Origin: an uncultured Oscillospiraceae bacterium
GTDB taxonomy: Bacteria > Bacillota > Clostridia > Oscillospirales > Oscillospiraceae
Direction: 5' to 3'
DNA length: 64,000 nt
Assembly: GCA_934667095.1 (NCBI GenBank)
Contig: CAKULE010000015.1
Location: 1-64,000 of the forward strand
The notes under the pieces are model-generated. The model saw only the letters and a list, made by a program, of their open reading frames with translations, searched no databases and had not been told where the DNA came from. The translations under genes were made by a program, and so were the position numbers. This document shows, piece by piece, positions 22,070 to 30,862 of this stretch. Numbering within the stretch: position 1 is the stretch's first letter; the number at the start of each line of letters is the position of its first letter.

Positions 22070-23021
22070 GATCAAGATTGCCGCGACGCTGTACAGCCTG
22101 ACCAGCGAGTATGTCACAGAGCGGCGGACCCTGGAGGGTTGCCTGGCCGGCCTGCACGAAATGGGCTATAAGGGCGTGGAATTCATCCCGGCCCAGATGG
22201 CCCCGGAGTATCCCTATCTCAGTGATGAGTGGCTTGCCTGGTTCCGGGGCCTGCTGGAAAAGTACGATCTGGAGCCAGTTTGCTGGAGCGCCTACATTGA
22301 CATGGGCATCCGCTCCGACCGGGATCTGACCCGGGAGGAGATCATGCAGTACACCATCAATGACCTGGTGTACGCGAAGAAGGCGGGCTTCCCGTTGGTG
22401 CGCACCCAGCACGCGATCTCCCCGGAGATTCTGCGCGAGATGATCCCATGGTGCAAAAAGCTGGGGGTCAAGCTGGCCATCGAGATGCACCACCCTCACA
22501 ACCCCGATGTTCCCGTCTGGAAAACCTATCTGGAGATGATGTACGGCGAGGGCAGGGGCTGGCTGGGCGTGGTGCCGGACTTCAGCATTTTCCAGGTGGC
22601 GCCTCACAAACTCTACATGGACGCCATGCTGAAGGGCGGCTGCCGCCGCGAGAAGATCGACGCCATCATGAAGCTGGTCGATCAGAGGGCGAAGCCCGAG
22701 GAGGCCCATGCTCTCGGCCTGAACGCGGCGGAGGAGAGCTGCGTGGAGGATCTGTTTGAAGGCTATACCCACTGCGAGATGGACGCCCTGGATCTGCTGA
22801 TCCCGGTCTCCCCCTATATCCACGGCAAGTTTTACTACCTGGAGAACGGGGAGCATGATGACTGTATTCCCTTTGAGGCCATCCTGCCCCGAATCAAGGC
22901 GCTGGGCTATCAGGGCTATATCGCCGCGGAGTATGAGGGGCATCACTTCTCGGTGGACATCGACGCCTGGAAGCAGCTGAACCGCTTCTCCTCAATTTTC
23001 CACAAGTACATCGACGACTGA
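22062..23021 (+). CDS. TIM-barrel isomerase, C-glycoside deglycosidase alpha-subunit-like
   Basis: A 319-residue xylose-isomerase-like barrel. The likely metal ligands are Glu141 (LAIEMHHPHN), Asp173 (GVVPDFSIF), His254 (SPYIHGKFY) and Glu290 (IAAEYEGHHF), matching the Glu-Asp-His-Glu set of this fold and of the C-glycoside deglycosidase catalytic subunits, which use a divalent metal. The ATG at 22062 is seven bases after AAAGGAGGG; an ATG at 22056 is too close to that site. The start overlaps the DUF6379 stop, typical of a two-subunit enzyme. It is the last gene of the operon and is followed at once by a terminator. A plain sugar isomerase or epimerase role is the alternative. Confidence 0.78.
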   Translation: MSEIKIAATLYSLTSEYVTERRTLEGCLAGLHEMGYKGVEFIPAQMAPEYPYLSDEWLAWFRGLLEKYDLEPVCWSAYIDMGIRSDRDLTREEIMQYTINDLVYAKKAGFPLVRTQHAISPEILREMIPWCKKLGVKLAIEMHHPHNPDVPVWKTYLEMMYGEGRGWLGVVPDFSIFQVAPHKLYMDAMLKGGCRREKIDAIMKLVDQRAKPEEAHALGLNAAEESCVEDLFEGYTHCEMDALDLLIPVSPYIHGKFYYLENGEHDDCIPFEAILPRIKALGYQGYIAAEYEGHHFSVDIDAWKQLNRFSSIFHKYIDD

Positions 23022-23024
23022 CGG

Positions 23025-23054
23025 GGTCCCCGCGCATCCGCGCGGGGACCTTTT
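23025..23054 (+). terminator. Terminator of the uptake/cleavage operon
   Basis: An 11-bp stem (GGTCCCCGCGC / GCGCGGGGACC) with an ATCC loop and TTTT. Confidence 0.9.
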
Positions 23055-23084
23055 CCGTGCGGTATGCTTTTCCCACAAACCCTA

Positions 23085-23113
23085 TTGACAAGATAGGCTT
23101 TCTGGTATATAAC
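23085..23113 (+). promoter_or_regulatory. Promoter of the iron-sulfur assembly genes
   Basis: Consensus TTGACA (23085-23090) and TATAAC (23108-23113) are 17 bases apart. The CCTATTGACA context is repeated exactly at the feo promoter (59361-59370). Confidence 0.78.
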
Positions 23114-23184
23114 TAATACATATCAACTTGGTGTGCATTAGCCGCGCCAAAAGACTGAAGCAATGAAAGGATGGAGACATCTTT

Positions 23185-24372
23185 ATGACGATTTATGTGG
23201 ACAACGCCGCCACGACGAAAATGAGTCCCACGGCGGTCAAGGCGCTGGAGGACTGCCTGACGGAGACCTACGGCAATCCCTCCAGCCTGCATTCGGTGGG
23301 CCAGCAGGCTGCCGAGGCCCTTCAGGCCGCCCGGGAGACCGTGGCCGCCTGCCTGGGTGCCCAGCCGGGGGAGATCACCTTCACCTCCGGAGGCAGCGAG
23401 GCCGACAATCAGGCCATCCATTCCGCCGCGGCCATCGGCGCGCGGAAGGGCAAAAAGCATATCATTTCCACCGCTTTTGAGCACCATGCCGTGCTCCACA
23501 CCCTCAAGCGGCTGGAGAAAGAGGGCTTTGAGGTCACTCTGCTCCCCGTCCATGAGGACGGTCTTGTGCGGGTGGACGAGCTGGCAGCCGCCATCCGGGA
23601 GGACACCTGCCTTGTGAGCGTCATGTACGCCAACAATGAGATCGGCACCATTCAGCCCGTCCGGGCCATCGGCGCCCTTTGTCGGGAGCGCGGCGTGCTC
23701 TTCCACTGTGATGCCGTTCAGGCTGTGGGCCATATCCCCGTGAATGTGGCGGAGGACAACATCGACCTGCTGGCCCTGTCCGCCCATAAGTTCCACGGCC
23801 CCAAGGGGGTGGGTGTGCTCTACGCCCGGAAGGGCGTGCCCCTGACCAACCTCATCGAGGGCGGCGCTCAGGAGCGCGGCAAGCGCGCTGGTACCGAGAA
23901 CGTCCCCGGCATCGTGTCCATGGCGGCGGCCCTGAAGGAGGCCTGCGACCATCTGGATGAGAATGCGGCCAAACTCTCTGCCCTGCGGGACAAGCTCATC
24001 GACGGCCTGTCCGCCATTCCTCACGGCGCCCTCAACGGCGCCCGGGAGCCCCGCCTGCCCGGCATCGTGAACTTCTGCTTCGAGGGCATCGAAGGGGAGA
24101 GCCTCCTGCTCCTGCTGGACGCCAAGGGCATCTGCGCCAGCAGCGGCAGTGCCTGCACCTCCGGCTCTCTGGACCCCAGCCATGTGCTGCTGGCCATCGG
24201 TCGGCCCCACGAGGTGGCCCACGGCTCCCTGCGGCTGAGCCTCAGTGAGTGGAACACGGAGGAAGAGATCGACTATATTCTGGCCGAGGTCCCCAAGGTG
24301 GTGGACTATCTCCGGAACATGTCCCCCGTGTGGAAGGAGCTCCTTGCGGGCCAGCGCAGCTTTATTCTTTGA
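23185..24372 (+). CDS. nifS: Cysteine desulfurase (NifS/IscS family)
   Basis: PLP-dependent enzyme that removes sulfur from L-cysteine as a protein persulfide for Fe-S cluster assembly. Conserved parts include VDNAATTKM at the N-terminus, TSGGSEADN, the PLP-binding AFEHHA and HCDAVQA stretches, the Schiff-base Lys202 (SAHKFHGPKG) and the catalytic Cys324 in SSGSACTSG. Length is 395 residues, typical. The ATG follows GAAAGGATGGAG. The gene is followed after 20 bases by an IscU-like scaffold gene, the usual pair in Clostridia without the rest of the isc operon. It has a strong promoter of its own. Confidence 0.95.
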   Translation: MTIYVDNAATTKMSPTAVKALEDCLTETYGNPSSLHSVGQQAAEALQAARETVAACLGAQPGEITFTSGGSEADNQAIHSAAAIGARKGKKHIISTAFEHHAVLHTLKRLEKEGFEVTLLPVHEDGLVRVDELAAAIREDTCLVSVMYANNEIGTIQPVRAIGALCRERGVLFHCDAVQAVGHIPVNVAEDNIDLLALSAHKFHGPKGVGVLYARKGVPLTNLIEGGAQERGKRAGTENVPGIVSMAAALKEACDHLDENAAKLSALRDKLIDGLSAIPHGALNGAREPRLPGIVNFCFEGIEGESLLLLLDAKGICASSGSACTSGSLDPSHVLLAIGRPHEVAHGSLRLSLSEWNTEEEIDYILAEVPKVVDYLRNMSPVWKELLAGQRSFIL

Positions 24373-24392
24373 TGAAAGGATCGGTGTGATTT

Positions 24393-24827
24393 ATGGCACT
24401 TTATACGGAAACGGTCATGGACCATTTTATGAACCCCCGGAACGTGGGCTCCATCCCTGACGCCGACGGCGTGGGTGAGGTTGGCAATGCCAAGTGCGGC
24501 GACATCATGAAGATGTACCTGAAGATCAAGGACGACGTCATCGAGGACGTGAAGTTTGAGACCTTCGGCTGTGGCAGCGCCATCGCTTCCTCCTCCATGG
24601 CCACAGAGATGGTCAAGGGCAAGACCATTGAGGAGGCGCTGGCCGTCACCAACAAGCAGGTGGTGGACGCGCTGGGCGGTCTGCCCGCCCACAAGCTGCA
24701 CTGCTCCGTGCTGGCGGAGGAGTCCATTAAGGCTGCGGTGAAGAACTACTACGACCGCAATAATATCCCCTACGACCACAGCAAGTTCCCCGACTGCGGC
24801 GACTGTGAGAGCTGCTGTATGGTGTGA
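24393..24827 (+). CDS. iscU: Iron-sulfur cluster scaffold, IscU/NifU N-terminal type
   Basis: A 144-residue scaffold protein on which the preceding desulfurase builds Fe-S clusters. The three cluster cysteines are Cys35 (GNAKCGD), Cys60 (TFGCGSA) and Cys104 (KLHCSVLAEE), with Asp37 also kept. The C-terminus carries an extra short Cys-rich tail (CGDCESCC, residues 135-142) beyond the core domain, which might add a second metal site. There is no C-terminal NifU-type thioredoxin-like domain. It is co-transcribed with the desulfurase gene and followed by a terminator. Confidence 0.93.
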   Translation: MALYTETVMDHFMNPRNVGSIPDADGVGEVGNAKCGDIMKMYLKIKDDVIEDVKFETFGCGSAIASSSMATEMVKGKTIEEALAVTNKQVVDALGGLPAHKLHCSVLAEESIKAAVKNYYDRNNIPYDHSKFPDCGDCESCCMV

Positions 24828-24849
24828 CCGGGAAACCGAACAGACCAGC

Positions 24850-24890
24850 CCAGAGGCCGGACGTCCCACGGGACAGCTGGCCTCTGTTTT
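24850..24890 (+). terminator. Terminator of the iron-sulfur assembly genes
   Basis: An outer stem CAGAGGCC / GGCCTCTG with an inner GTCC / GGAC helix, followed by TTTT. Confidence 0.8.
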
Positions 24891-24901
24891 GCTGTTCCCG
24901 G

Positions 24902-24930
24902 TTGAATCCGGGCGCCGACTGTGCTATACT
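24902..24930 (+). promoter_or_regulatory. Promoter of the rRNA methyltransferase operon
   Basis: TTGAAT (24902-24907) and TATACT (24925-24930), 17 bases apart, with an extended -10 TGC before the second hexamer. Confidence 0.72.
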
Positions 24931-24974
24931 TTTCGGGATAAAAGGCCCGCAGACCGGGCAGAAATGGTGAAGCG

Positions 24975-26204
24975 ATGAAAGTATCAAGACCTTATCCGAA
25001 GTTTATCCTCTCCGACAAGGGGACCCGCTGGGTAGAGGGCGGCCATCCGTGGGTCTACGCCGCCGAGGTCCGCGCGGAGGAGGGCGAGGTCCCCAACGGC
25101 GGCCTTGCCGACGCGGTGAGCGAGAAGGGCAAATATCTGGGCACCGGCTTTGTCAGCCGGGAGAGCAAGATCCGTCTGCGGCTCATCTCCCGCAACGCCA
25201 ACGACCGCTTTGACGCCGCCTTCTGGGAGCGCCGGGTGCGCTACGCTTGGGACTATCGCAGGACTGTCATGGGCCCGGACATCGATGCCTGCCGGGTGAT
25301 TTTCGGCGAGGCGGACGGCTTCCCCGGCCTGACGGTGGACCGCTTCCACGACCTGCTGGTGACCCAGACTCTGTCCGTGGGGATGGAGCGGCTCAAGCCC
25401 CTGCTGTTCCCCCTGCTGGTGAAGGTGCTGGCGGAGGACGGCCAGACCATCCGCGGCATATACGAGCGCAACGACGCCGCCATCCGCGCGCTGGAGGGCA
25501 TGGAGCAGGGAAAAGGCTGGTTCCCGCTGGAGGGCCTGCCCCAGCCGGAGAATCCCTTCACCGAGATCTGCGAAAACGGCGTGTACTACGCCGTGGACGT
25601 GGAGAACGGCCAGAAGACCGGTTTTTTCCTGGACCAAAAGTACAACCGCCTGGCGGTGGCCAAGCTGGCGAAGGGCCGCCGGGTGCTGGACTGCTTCACC
25701 CACACCGGCTCCTTCGCCCTCAATGCTGCCCTGGGCGGGGCAGAGCATGTGACGGCGGTGGACGTGTCCGCCGCGGCGGTGGAGATGGCCCGGTCCAACG
25801 CCGCCCGCAACGGTCTGACTGATCGCATGGATTTCATCGCTGCCGATGTGTTCGAGCTGCTGCCCCGGCTGGAGGCCGAGGGCGGCCACCCCTATGACTT
25901 CATCATTCTGGACCCGCCGGCCTTCACCAAGTCCCGCAAGACGGTCCGCAGCGCGGAGCGGGGCTACAAGGAGATCAATCTGCGGGCCATGCGGCTCTTG
26001 CCCCGGGGCGGCTATTTGGCCACCGCCTCGTGCAGCCACTTCATGCCAAACGAGCTGTTTGAAAAAATGCTCCGCTCCGCCGCCCGGGACGCGGGCGTGG
26101 AGCTGCGGCAGATCGAGGAGCGCCAGCAGGCCCCGGACCACCCCATCCTCTGGAATGTACCGGAGACGAACTACCTGAAATTCTATTTGTTCCAAGTTGT
26201 GTAA
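24975..26204 (+). CDS. Class I rRNA large-subunit methyltransferase (RlmI-like)
   Basis: A 409-residue SAM-dependent methyltransferase. An N-terminal PUA domain (about 1-75, GTRWVEGGHPWVYAAEV) precedes an RlmI-type EEHEE region and a Rossmann methyltransferase domain with LDCFTHTGSFALNAALGGA (SAM-binding motif I), AVDVSAAAV, and IILDPPAF as motif IV. ATASCSHFM carries the conserved Cys seen in RNA m5C methyltransferases. By analogy with RlmI it should make m5C in 23S rRNA, though RlmK-like or other positions cannot be excluded. The ATG at 24975 has a weak ribosome site (GGTGAAGCG). It is followed after 16 bases by the aminopeptidase gene. Confidence 0.88.
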   Translation: MKVSRPYPKFILSDKGTRWVEGGHPWVYAAEVRAEEGEVPNGGLADAVSEKGKYLGTGFVSRESKIRLRLISRNANDRFDAAFWERRVRYAWDYRRTVMGPDIDACRVIFGEADGFPGLTVDRFHDLLVTQTLSVGMERLKPLLFPLLVKVLAEDGQTIRGIYERNDAAIRALEGMEQGKGWFPLEGLPQPENPFTEICENGVYYAVDVENGQKTGFFLDQKYNRLAVAKLAKGRRVLDCFTHTGSFALNAALGGAEHVTAVDVSAAAVEMARSNAARNGLTDRMDFIAADVFELLPRLEAEGGHPYDFIILDPPAFTKSRKTVRSAERGYKEINLRAMRLLPRGGYLATASCSHFMPNELFEKMLRSAARDAGVELRQIEERQQAPDHPILWNVPETNYLKFYLFQVV

Positions 26205-26220
26205 AGGAGAAAAGCCTGTC

Positions 26221-27504
26221 ATGAATGATTTGAACGAACAGCTGCTGGACTACATCGCCGCCAGCCCCACGGCCTACCATGCCGCGGCCCACACCGCCGC
26301 TCTGCTGGAGGCGGTGGGCTATACCCGCCTGTGCGAGGGCGAGGAATGGACACTGGAGCCCGGCCGCGGCTACTTCGTCACCCGCAACGGGTCTTCCCTC
26401 ATTGCCTTCCGCCTGCCGGCGGGGGAGTGGCAGGGTTTCCTCATGGCTGCCGCCCACTGCGACAGCCCCGCCTTCAAGATCAAGGAGAATGCCGAGCTCC
26501 CCGGGGAGCACTACGTCCGCCTCTCCACGGAGAAATACGGCGGCATGCTGTGCGCCACGTGGATGGACCGCCCCCTGAGCATCGCGGGCCGGGTGACCGT
26601 GCGCACGGCGGCGGGCATCGAGGTGCGGCTGGCCGACCTGAAGGAGCCCTGCGCCGTCATCCCCAACGTGGCCATCCACATGGACCGGGCAGCCAACGAC
26701 GGCAAGAAGTACGACCCCGCTGTGGACATGCTGCCCCTGTTCCGCACCGGCGGTGACGGCGAGAGCCTCCGGGCCCGGGTGGCCGCCGCGGCGGGAGCGG
26801 CGGCGGAGGACATCCTTACCACCGACCTGTTCGTCTACAACCCCCAGCGGGGCATCCAGTGGGACGGCTTTGTCTCCGCTCCCCGGCTGGACGACCTCCA
26901 GTGCGCCTTCGCTGTTCTGACAGCCTTCCTGCGCGCCAAAGAGTGTAAAGCTGTTCCGGTTTACTGCCTCTTTGACAACGAGGAGGTGGGCAGTGAGACC
27001 AAGCAGGGCGCAGCGTCCACCTTTCTGGCTGACACGCTGGCCCGGATCGCCGGCTCGGCGGAGGACTGCCGCCGCCAGGTGGCCCACAGCTTCCTGGTGT
27101 CCTGTGACAACGCTCACGCCGTCCACCCCAACCACCCGGAATATCAGGATAAGAACCACGCGGTGTACCTCAACGGCGGCGTGGTGGTCAAGTACAACGC
27201 CAATCAGCGCTACACCTCCGACGCTGTCTCCGCCGCCATCTTCGGACTGGCCTGCGAGCGTGCAGACGTGCCCGTCCAGCAGTACGCCAACCGGGCGGAT
27301 ATGCCCGGCGGCTCTACTCTGGGCAACATCGCCAACACGCAGGTCTCCCTGAACACGGTGGACGTGGGCCTGCCCCAGCTGGCCATGCACTCCGCCTTCG
27401 AGACTGCCGGCGCCGCCGACACGGACTATCTGGTCCGAGCCCTGGCGGAGTTCTACGGCGCGCCCCTGCGGATGGACGCCGACGGCAGTTACCGGCTGCT
27501 GTGA
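26221..27504 (+). CDS. M18-family aminopeptidase
   Basis: A 427-residue zinc exopeptidase of the aspartyl/LAP4-like aminopeptidase family. The metal and catalytic motifs are AAHCDSPAFKIKEN (first His and Asp), LFDNEEVGSETKQGA (Glu pair) and SCDNAHAVHPNHPEY, and a late MPGGSTLGNI with the final-ligand region NTVDVGLPQLAMHSAFET. It should remove N-terminal acidic or neutral residues from peptides in the cytoplasm; no signal peptide is present. The ATG at 26221 follows AAAGGAG; an upstream GTG overlaps that site and is rejected. Confidence 0.93.
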   Translation: MNDLNEQLLDYIAASPTAYHAAAHTAALLEAVGYTRLCEGEEWTLEPGRGYFVTRNGSSLIAFRLPAGEWQGFLMAAAHCDSPAFKIKENAELPGEHYVRLSTEKYGGMLCATWMDRPLSIAGRVTVRTAAGIEVRLADLKEPCAVIPNVAIHMDRAANDGKKYDPAVDMLPLFRTGGDGESLRARVAAAAGAAAEDILTTDLFVYNPQRGIQWDGFVSAPRLDDLQCAFAVLTAFLRAKECKAVPVYCLFDNEEVGSETKQGAASTFLADTLARIAGSAEDCRRQVAHSFLVSCDNAHAVHPNHPEYQDKNHAVYLNGGVVVKYNANQRYTSDAVSAAIFGLACERADVPVQQYANRADMPGGSTLGNIANTQVSLNTVDVGLPQLAMHSAFETAGAADTDYLVRALAEFYGAPLRMDADGSYRLL

Positions 27505-27513
27505 GGGCGGGCC

Positions 27514-27906
27514 ATGTACCACTGCTTTCGTCTGAAGCGCGGGGATGACCTCTATGAGAGCATCCGGCGCTACGTGGAGGACCGCCATATCGCCGCCGGC
27601 GCCGTCCTGTCCGCCGTGGGCTGCGTGTACCGCTGGGAGGTGCGGGACGCCAGCGGCGTCACCGTCCGCAGTGGGGAGGAGGACGTGGAGATCGTCTCTC
27701 TCATGGGTACCGTGTCGGAGTACGGCTGCCACCTCCATGTGAGCTTTGCCCGGGAGGACCTGTCCGCCTTTGGTGGCCACCTGCGCCCTGGCTGCTTGGT
27801 CAACACTACGGCAGAGATCGTCCTGCAGGAGCTGGAGGGCTTCTCCTTCACCCGGGAGCCCGACTCTGACACCGGCTACGATGAGCTGGTCATCCGAACA
27901 AAATAA
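27514..27906 (+). CDS. PPC/DUF296-domain protein
   Basis: A 130-residue protein made of a single PPC (DUF296) domain. The conserved core is visible: LSAVGCVYRWEV, then GCHLHVSFA and GGHLRPGCLVNTTAEIVLQEL. In plants this fold is attached to AT-hook DNA-binding domains. Free bacterial versions have unknown function and probably trimerise. It follows the aminopeptidase gene by nine bases and ends at a strong terminator. Confidence 0.88.
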   Translation: MYHCFRLKRGDDLYESIRRYVEDRHIAAGAVLSAVGCVYRWEVRDASGVTVRSGEEDVEIVSLMGTVSEYGCHLHVSFAREDLSAFGGHLRPGCLVNTTAEIVLQELEGFSFTREPDSDTGYDELVIRTK

Positions 27907-27944
27907 AAAAGCCTCCGGCGTCCGCAGACGCCGGAGGCTTTTTT
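27905..27944. terminator. Bidirectional terminator
   Basis: A perfect 12-bp stem (GCCTCCGGCGTC / GACGCCGGAGGC) with a CGCA loop, A-run before and T-run after. It serves the PPC-domain gene and the convergent proBAC operon. Confidence 0.95.
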
Positions 27945-28746
27945 ATCCAAGCTGTTTGGTTTTCCGGTAGGCGGCGTCCACCGCCTCTATGCAGAGCCCG
28001 CGGAAGCCGCCGGCCTCCAGTGCGCGGACGCCCTGAATGGTGCTGCCGCCGGGGCTGCACACTTCGTCCTTCAGCTGTCCCGGGTGCTTCCCGCTGGCGA
28101 GGACCAGTTCAGCGCTGCCCAGCAGCATCTGGGCGGCATAGCGGATGGCCTTGTCCCGCGGCAGTCCGCAGGCCACCGCGCCGTCCGCCAGCCCTTCGAG
28201 GAAGAGGTAGGCATAGGCCGGCCCGCAGCCGGATACGGCGCTGGCCGCGTCGATCAGACGCTCGGGAAGTTCGTCCAGCAGTCCGGCAGGGGCCATCAGG
28301 GTCTTGAAGCCCGCCAGCTCTTCCGCCGTGACCCGCTGGTTGGCCGCCAGCAGGATCAGCCCCTTGTCCACGGCGCAAGGGGTGTTGGGCATGATGCGGA
28401 TGATCCGCTTGCCATCTTCGCCCAGCAGGGCTTCCAGCCGCTCCAGCGTCACCCCCGCCAGCATGGAGACGAACACCGCCCCCGACCCGTGGATGGCCTC
28501 CGCCAGCGACTGGGTCAGCCCCTCAATGGCCTGCGGCTTGACCCCTAGAAAGACATAGCGGCTCTCCCGCAGAATGACCTCCGGGCTCTCGGCGGCGCAG
28601 CCCAGCCGCTCCGCCGCGGCGGCGGAGTGCTCCGGCGTGGAGCAGGCCACAGCCACCTTTCCGCCGCCCACGGCCTCGATGGCCGCCGTGGCCAGCGCGC
28701 CGCCCATGCTACCCGCGCCGATAAAACCAGCTTCATACTTTGCCAT
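27943..28746 (-). CDS. proC: Pyrroline-5-carboxylate reductase
   Basis: Last step of proline synthesis: reduces 1-pyrroline-5-carboxylate with NAD(P)H. Length 267 residues. The N-terminal GFIGAGSMGGALA is the dinucleotide-binding motif, MPNTPCAVDKG and the C-terminal SGCGPAYAYLFLEGLADGAV...SPGGSTIQGVRALE are family signatures. The ATG follows AAGGAGGGCACGTT. It is the last gene of proBAC, 12 bases after the proA stop. Confidence 0.96.
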   Translation of the reverse strand: MAKYEAGFIGAGSMGGALATAAIEAVGGGKVAVACSTPEHSAAAAERLGCAAESPEVILRESRYVFLGVKPQAIEGLTQSLAEAIHGSGAVFVSMLAGVTLERLEALLGEDGKRIIRIMPNTPCAVDKGLILLAANQRVTAEELAGFKTLMAPAGLLDELPERLIDAASAVSGCGPAYAYLFLEGLADGAVACGLPRDKAIRYAAQMLLGSAELVLASGKHPGQLKDEVCSPGGSTIQGVRALEAGGFRGLCIEAVDAAYRKTKQLG

Positions 28747-28758
28747 AACGTGCCCTCC

Positions 28759-30015
28759 TTATCGAACCTGACCGTCGCCGGTGACGATATATTTGTAAGT
28801 ACACAGCTCCTCCAGCCCCATGGGCCCCCGGGCGTGGAGCTTCTGGGTGGAGATGCCCATTTCGCAGCCCAGCCCGAACTCGCCGCCGTCGGTGAACCGG
28901 GTGGACACGTTGACGTACACCGCCGCGCTGTCCACGTTGTCGGTGAAGTATTTGGCCGCCGCCGGGTCGGTGGTGACGATGCAGTCACTGTGGTGGGTAG
29001 AGTGGGCGGCGATGTGGGCCACCGCGTCCTCCACGCTGCCCACTACGCCCACGGCCAGAATGTAGTCCAGAAATTCCGTGTCGAAATCTTTGTCTCCGGC
29101 GGGCGTGCCCTCGATGAGCTCTGCAGCCCGGCGGTCCAGCCGCAGCTCCACAGGCACCTGCCCCGCGGCCCTGCGGTCGTCCACCAGCGCCTGCTTCAGC
29201 ATGGGCAGAAACCGGGCCGCCGCGTCCTTGTGGACCAGGCAGACCTCCTCAGCGTTGCACACGGAGGGCCGGCTGGTCTTGGCGTTGACGATGATGCCCA
29301 CCGCCTTGTCCAGGTCGGCGGTCTTGTCCACGTAGACGTGGCAGATGCCGGTACCCGTTTCGATGCAGGGCACGGTGGCGTTCTCCACGCAGGCCCGGAT
29401 GAGCCCCGCGCCCCCCCGGGGGATGAGAAGGTCCACCAACCCGGCCGCCGTCATCAGGTCGTTGGCGCTCTGCCGGCTGGTGTCCTCCACGATATTGACG
29501 ATGTCCGGATTGCCGCCGGCGGCCTCAATGCCCGCCTTTAGGGCGGCCACGATGGCCCGGGCGCTGCCGGCGGCCTCCTTGCCGCCCCGGAGCATACACA
29601 CATTGCCGCTCTTGATGGTGAGGGCGGCAGCGTCAGAGGTGACGTTGGGCCGGCTCTCATAGATGATGGCTACCAGCCCGAGAGGCACCTGCACCTTGCG
29701 GATGGTCATGCCGTTGGGCCGGTGGAACTCCGCCAGCACCCGGCCCACGGGGTCAGGCAGGGCGGCCACGGCCCGGATGCCGTCTGCCATGGCGGCCACC
29801 CGGCCCTTGTCCAACTTCAGTCGGTCCAGCATCACGTCGGAGATGCGGCCCTTGGCGGCGGTCATGTCGGCGGCGTTGCGGGTCAGGATCTCCCCACTGT
29901 GGGACTCCAGACTGTCTGCCATGGCCAGCAGCAGCCGGTTTTTGGCCTCCGGCTCCAGATTGCGCAGGGAGCCCCACGCCCCCCGAGTCTTTTTCAGCAG
30001 CTCAAGCGTCGTCAT
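28759..30015 (-). CDS. proA: Gamma-glutamyl phosphate reductase
   Basis: Second step of proline synthesis: NADPH reduction of gamma-glutamyl phosphate to the semialdehyde. The 418-residue protein has the aldehyde-dehydrogenase fold with VPLGLVAIIYESRPNVT, the catalytic Cys in TSRPSVCNAEEVCLVH, and the C-terminal YVNVSTRFTDGGEFGLGCEMGISTQKLHARGPMGLEEL. The start is the ATG at 30015; a longer in-frame extension upstream would run through proB. Its first 14 bases overlap the end of proB, a sign of translational coupling. Confidence 0.96.
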   Translation of the reverse strand: MTTLELLKKTRGAWGSLRNLEPEAKNRLLLAMADSLESHSGEILTRNAADMTAAKGRISDVMLDRLKLDKGRVAAMADGIRAVAALPDPVGRVLAEFHRPNGMTIRKVQVPLGLVAIIYESRPNVTSDAAALTIKSGNVCMLRGGKEAAGSARAIVAALKAGIEAAGGNPDIVNIVEDTSRQSANDLMTAAGLVDLLIPRGGAGLIRACVENATVPCIETGTGICHVYVDKTADLDKAVGIIVNAKTSRPSVCNAEEVCLVHKDAAARFLPMLKQALVDDRRAAGQVPVELRLDRRAAELIEGTPAGDKDFDTEFLDYILAVGVVGSVEDAVAHIAAHSTHHSDCIVTTDPAAAKYFTDNVDSAAVYVNVSTRFTDGGEFGLGCEMGISTQKLHARGPMGLEELCTYKYIVTGDGQVR

Positions 30016-30790
30016 GGCGGCGCCCCCTTCCCAAAAATCTCGTGCCCACAGGCTTGCCCGCCACAATGTCATACAGCAGCTCGGGCCGGCTGCCGTTGGC
30101 GATGACCATCTCGCAGCCCGCCTCCGTGACGATCTGGGCGGCGCTCAGTTTGGTGACCATGCCGCCGGTGCCCAGCGAGGACCCGCTGCCGCCCGCCAGC
30201 GCGAGGATACTCTCGTCGATCTCCTCCACGGTGCTGATGAGCTTGGCGTTCGGATTCTTGTGGGGGTCGCTGTCGTACAGCCCGTCGATGTCGGACAGGA
30301 GGATGAGCAGATCGGCCTTCACCGTAGAGGCCACAATGGCGGACAGCGTGTCGTTGTCGCCTACGGCGATCTCCTCGGTGGCCACCGTGTCGTTTTCGTT
30401 GATGACCGGCAGGGCCCCCAGCTCCAGCAGGCGGTCCAGCGTGTTGTGGAAGTTTTCCTTCCGGGGCCCGCCGGCGGCGATGTCAGGCGCGGTGATCAGC
30501 AGCTGGGCCACCGTGTGGTTGTACTCGGTGAAGAGCTTGTCGTAAACATACATCAGCTCGCATTGGCCCACCGCGGCCGAGGCCTGCTTGGTGGGCATAT
30601 CCTTTGGCCGCTCCCGCAGGTTCAGCTTGCCGAAGCCCATGGCGATGGCGCCGGAGGAGACCAGAATGATCTCATGCCCGGCGTTTTTCAGATCGCTGAG
30701 CACCTTGCACAGCTTTTCCATCCGCTGGATGTTCAGTTTTCCGGTGGCATAAGCCAGTGTGGACGTGCCAACCTTTACCGTGATACGCAT
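30002..30790 (-). CDS. proB: Glutamate 5-kinase, short form
   Basis: First and feedback-regulated step of proline synthesis: ATP-dependent phosphorylation of glutamate. The 262-residue protein has the amino-acid-kinase fold (ITVKVGTSTLAY, LVSSGAIAMGFGKL, PVINENDTVA, LLSDIDGLYDSDP, GGMVTKLSAAQI). It ends after the kinase domain and lacks the C-terminal PUA domain of the Escherichia coli enzyme. The ATG at 30790 follows GAGGTC; in-frame codons further upstream have no ribosome site and would pass through the promoter region. Confidence 0.95.
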   Translation of the reverse strand: MRITVKVGTSTLAYATGKLNIQRMEKLCKVLSDLKNAGHEIILVSSGAIAMGFGKLNLRERPKDMPTKQASAAVGQCELMYVYDKLFTEYNHTVAQLLITAPDIAAGGPRKENFHNTLDRLLELGALPVINENDTVATEEIAVGDNDTLSAIVASTVKADLLILLSDIDGLYDSDPHKNPNAKLISTVEEIDESILALAGGSGSSLGTGGMVTKLSAAQIVTEAGCEMVIANGSRPELLYDIVAGKPVGTRFLGRGRRHDDA

Positions 30791-30862
30791 AGCAAAGACC
30801 TCTTGGACTGTAAGATTTCCGCCGCGGGCGGTCCGGGCGGAGGCTCCGCCCATGATGCCTAC

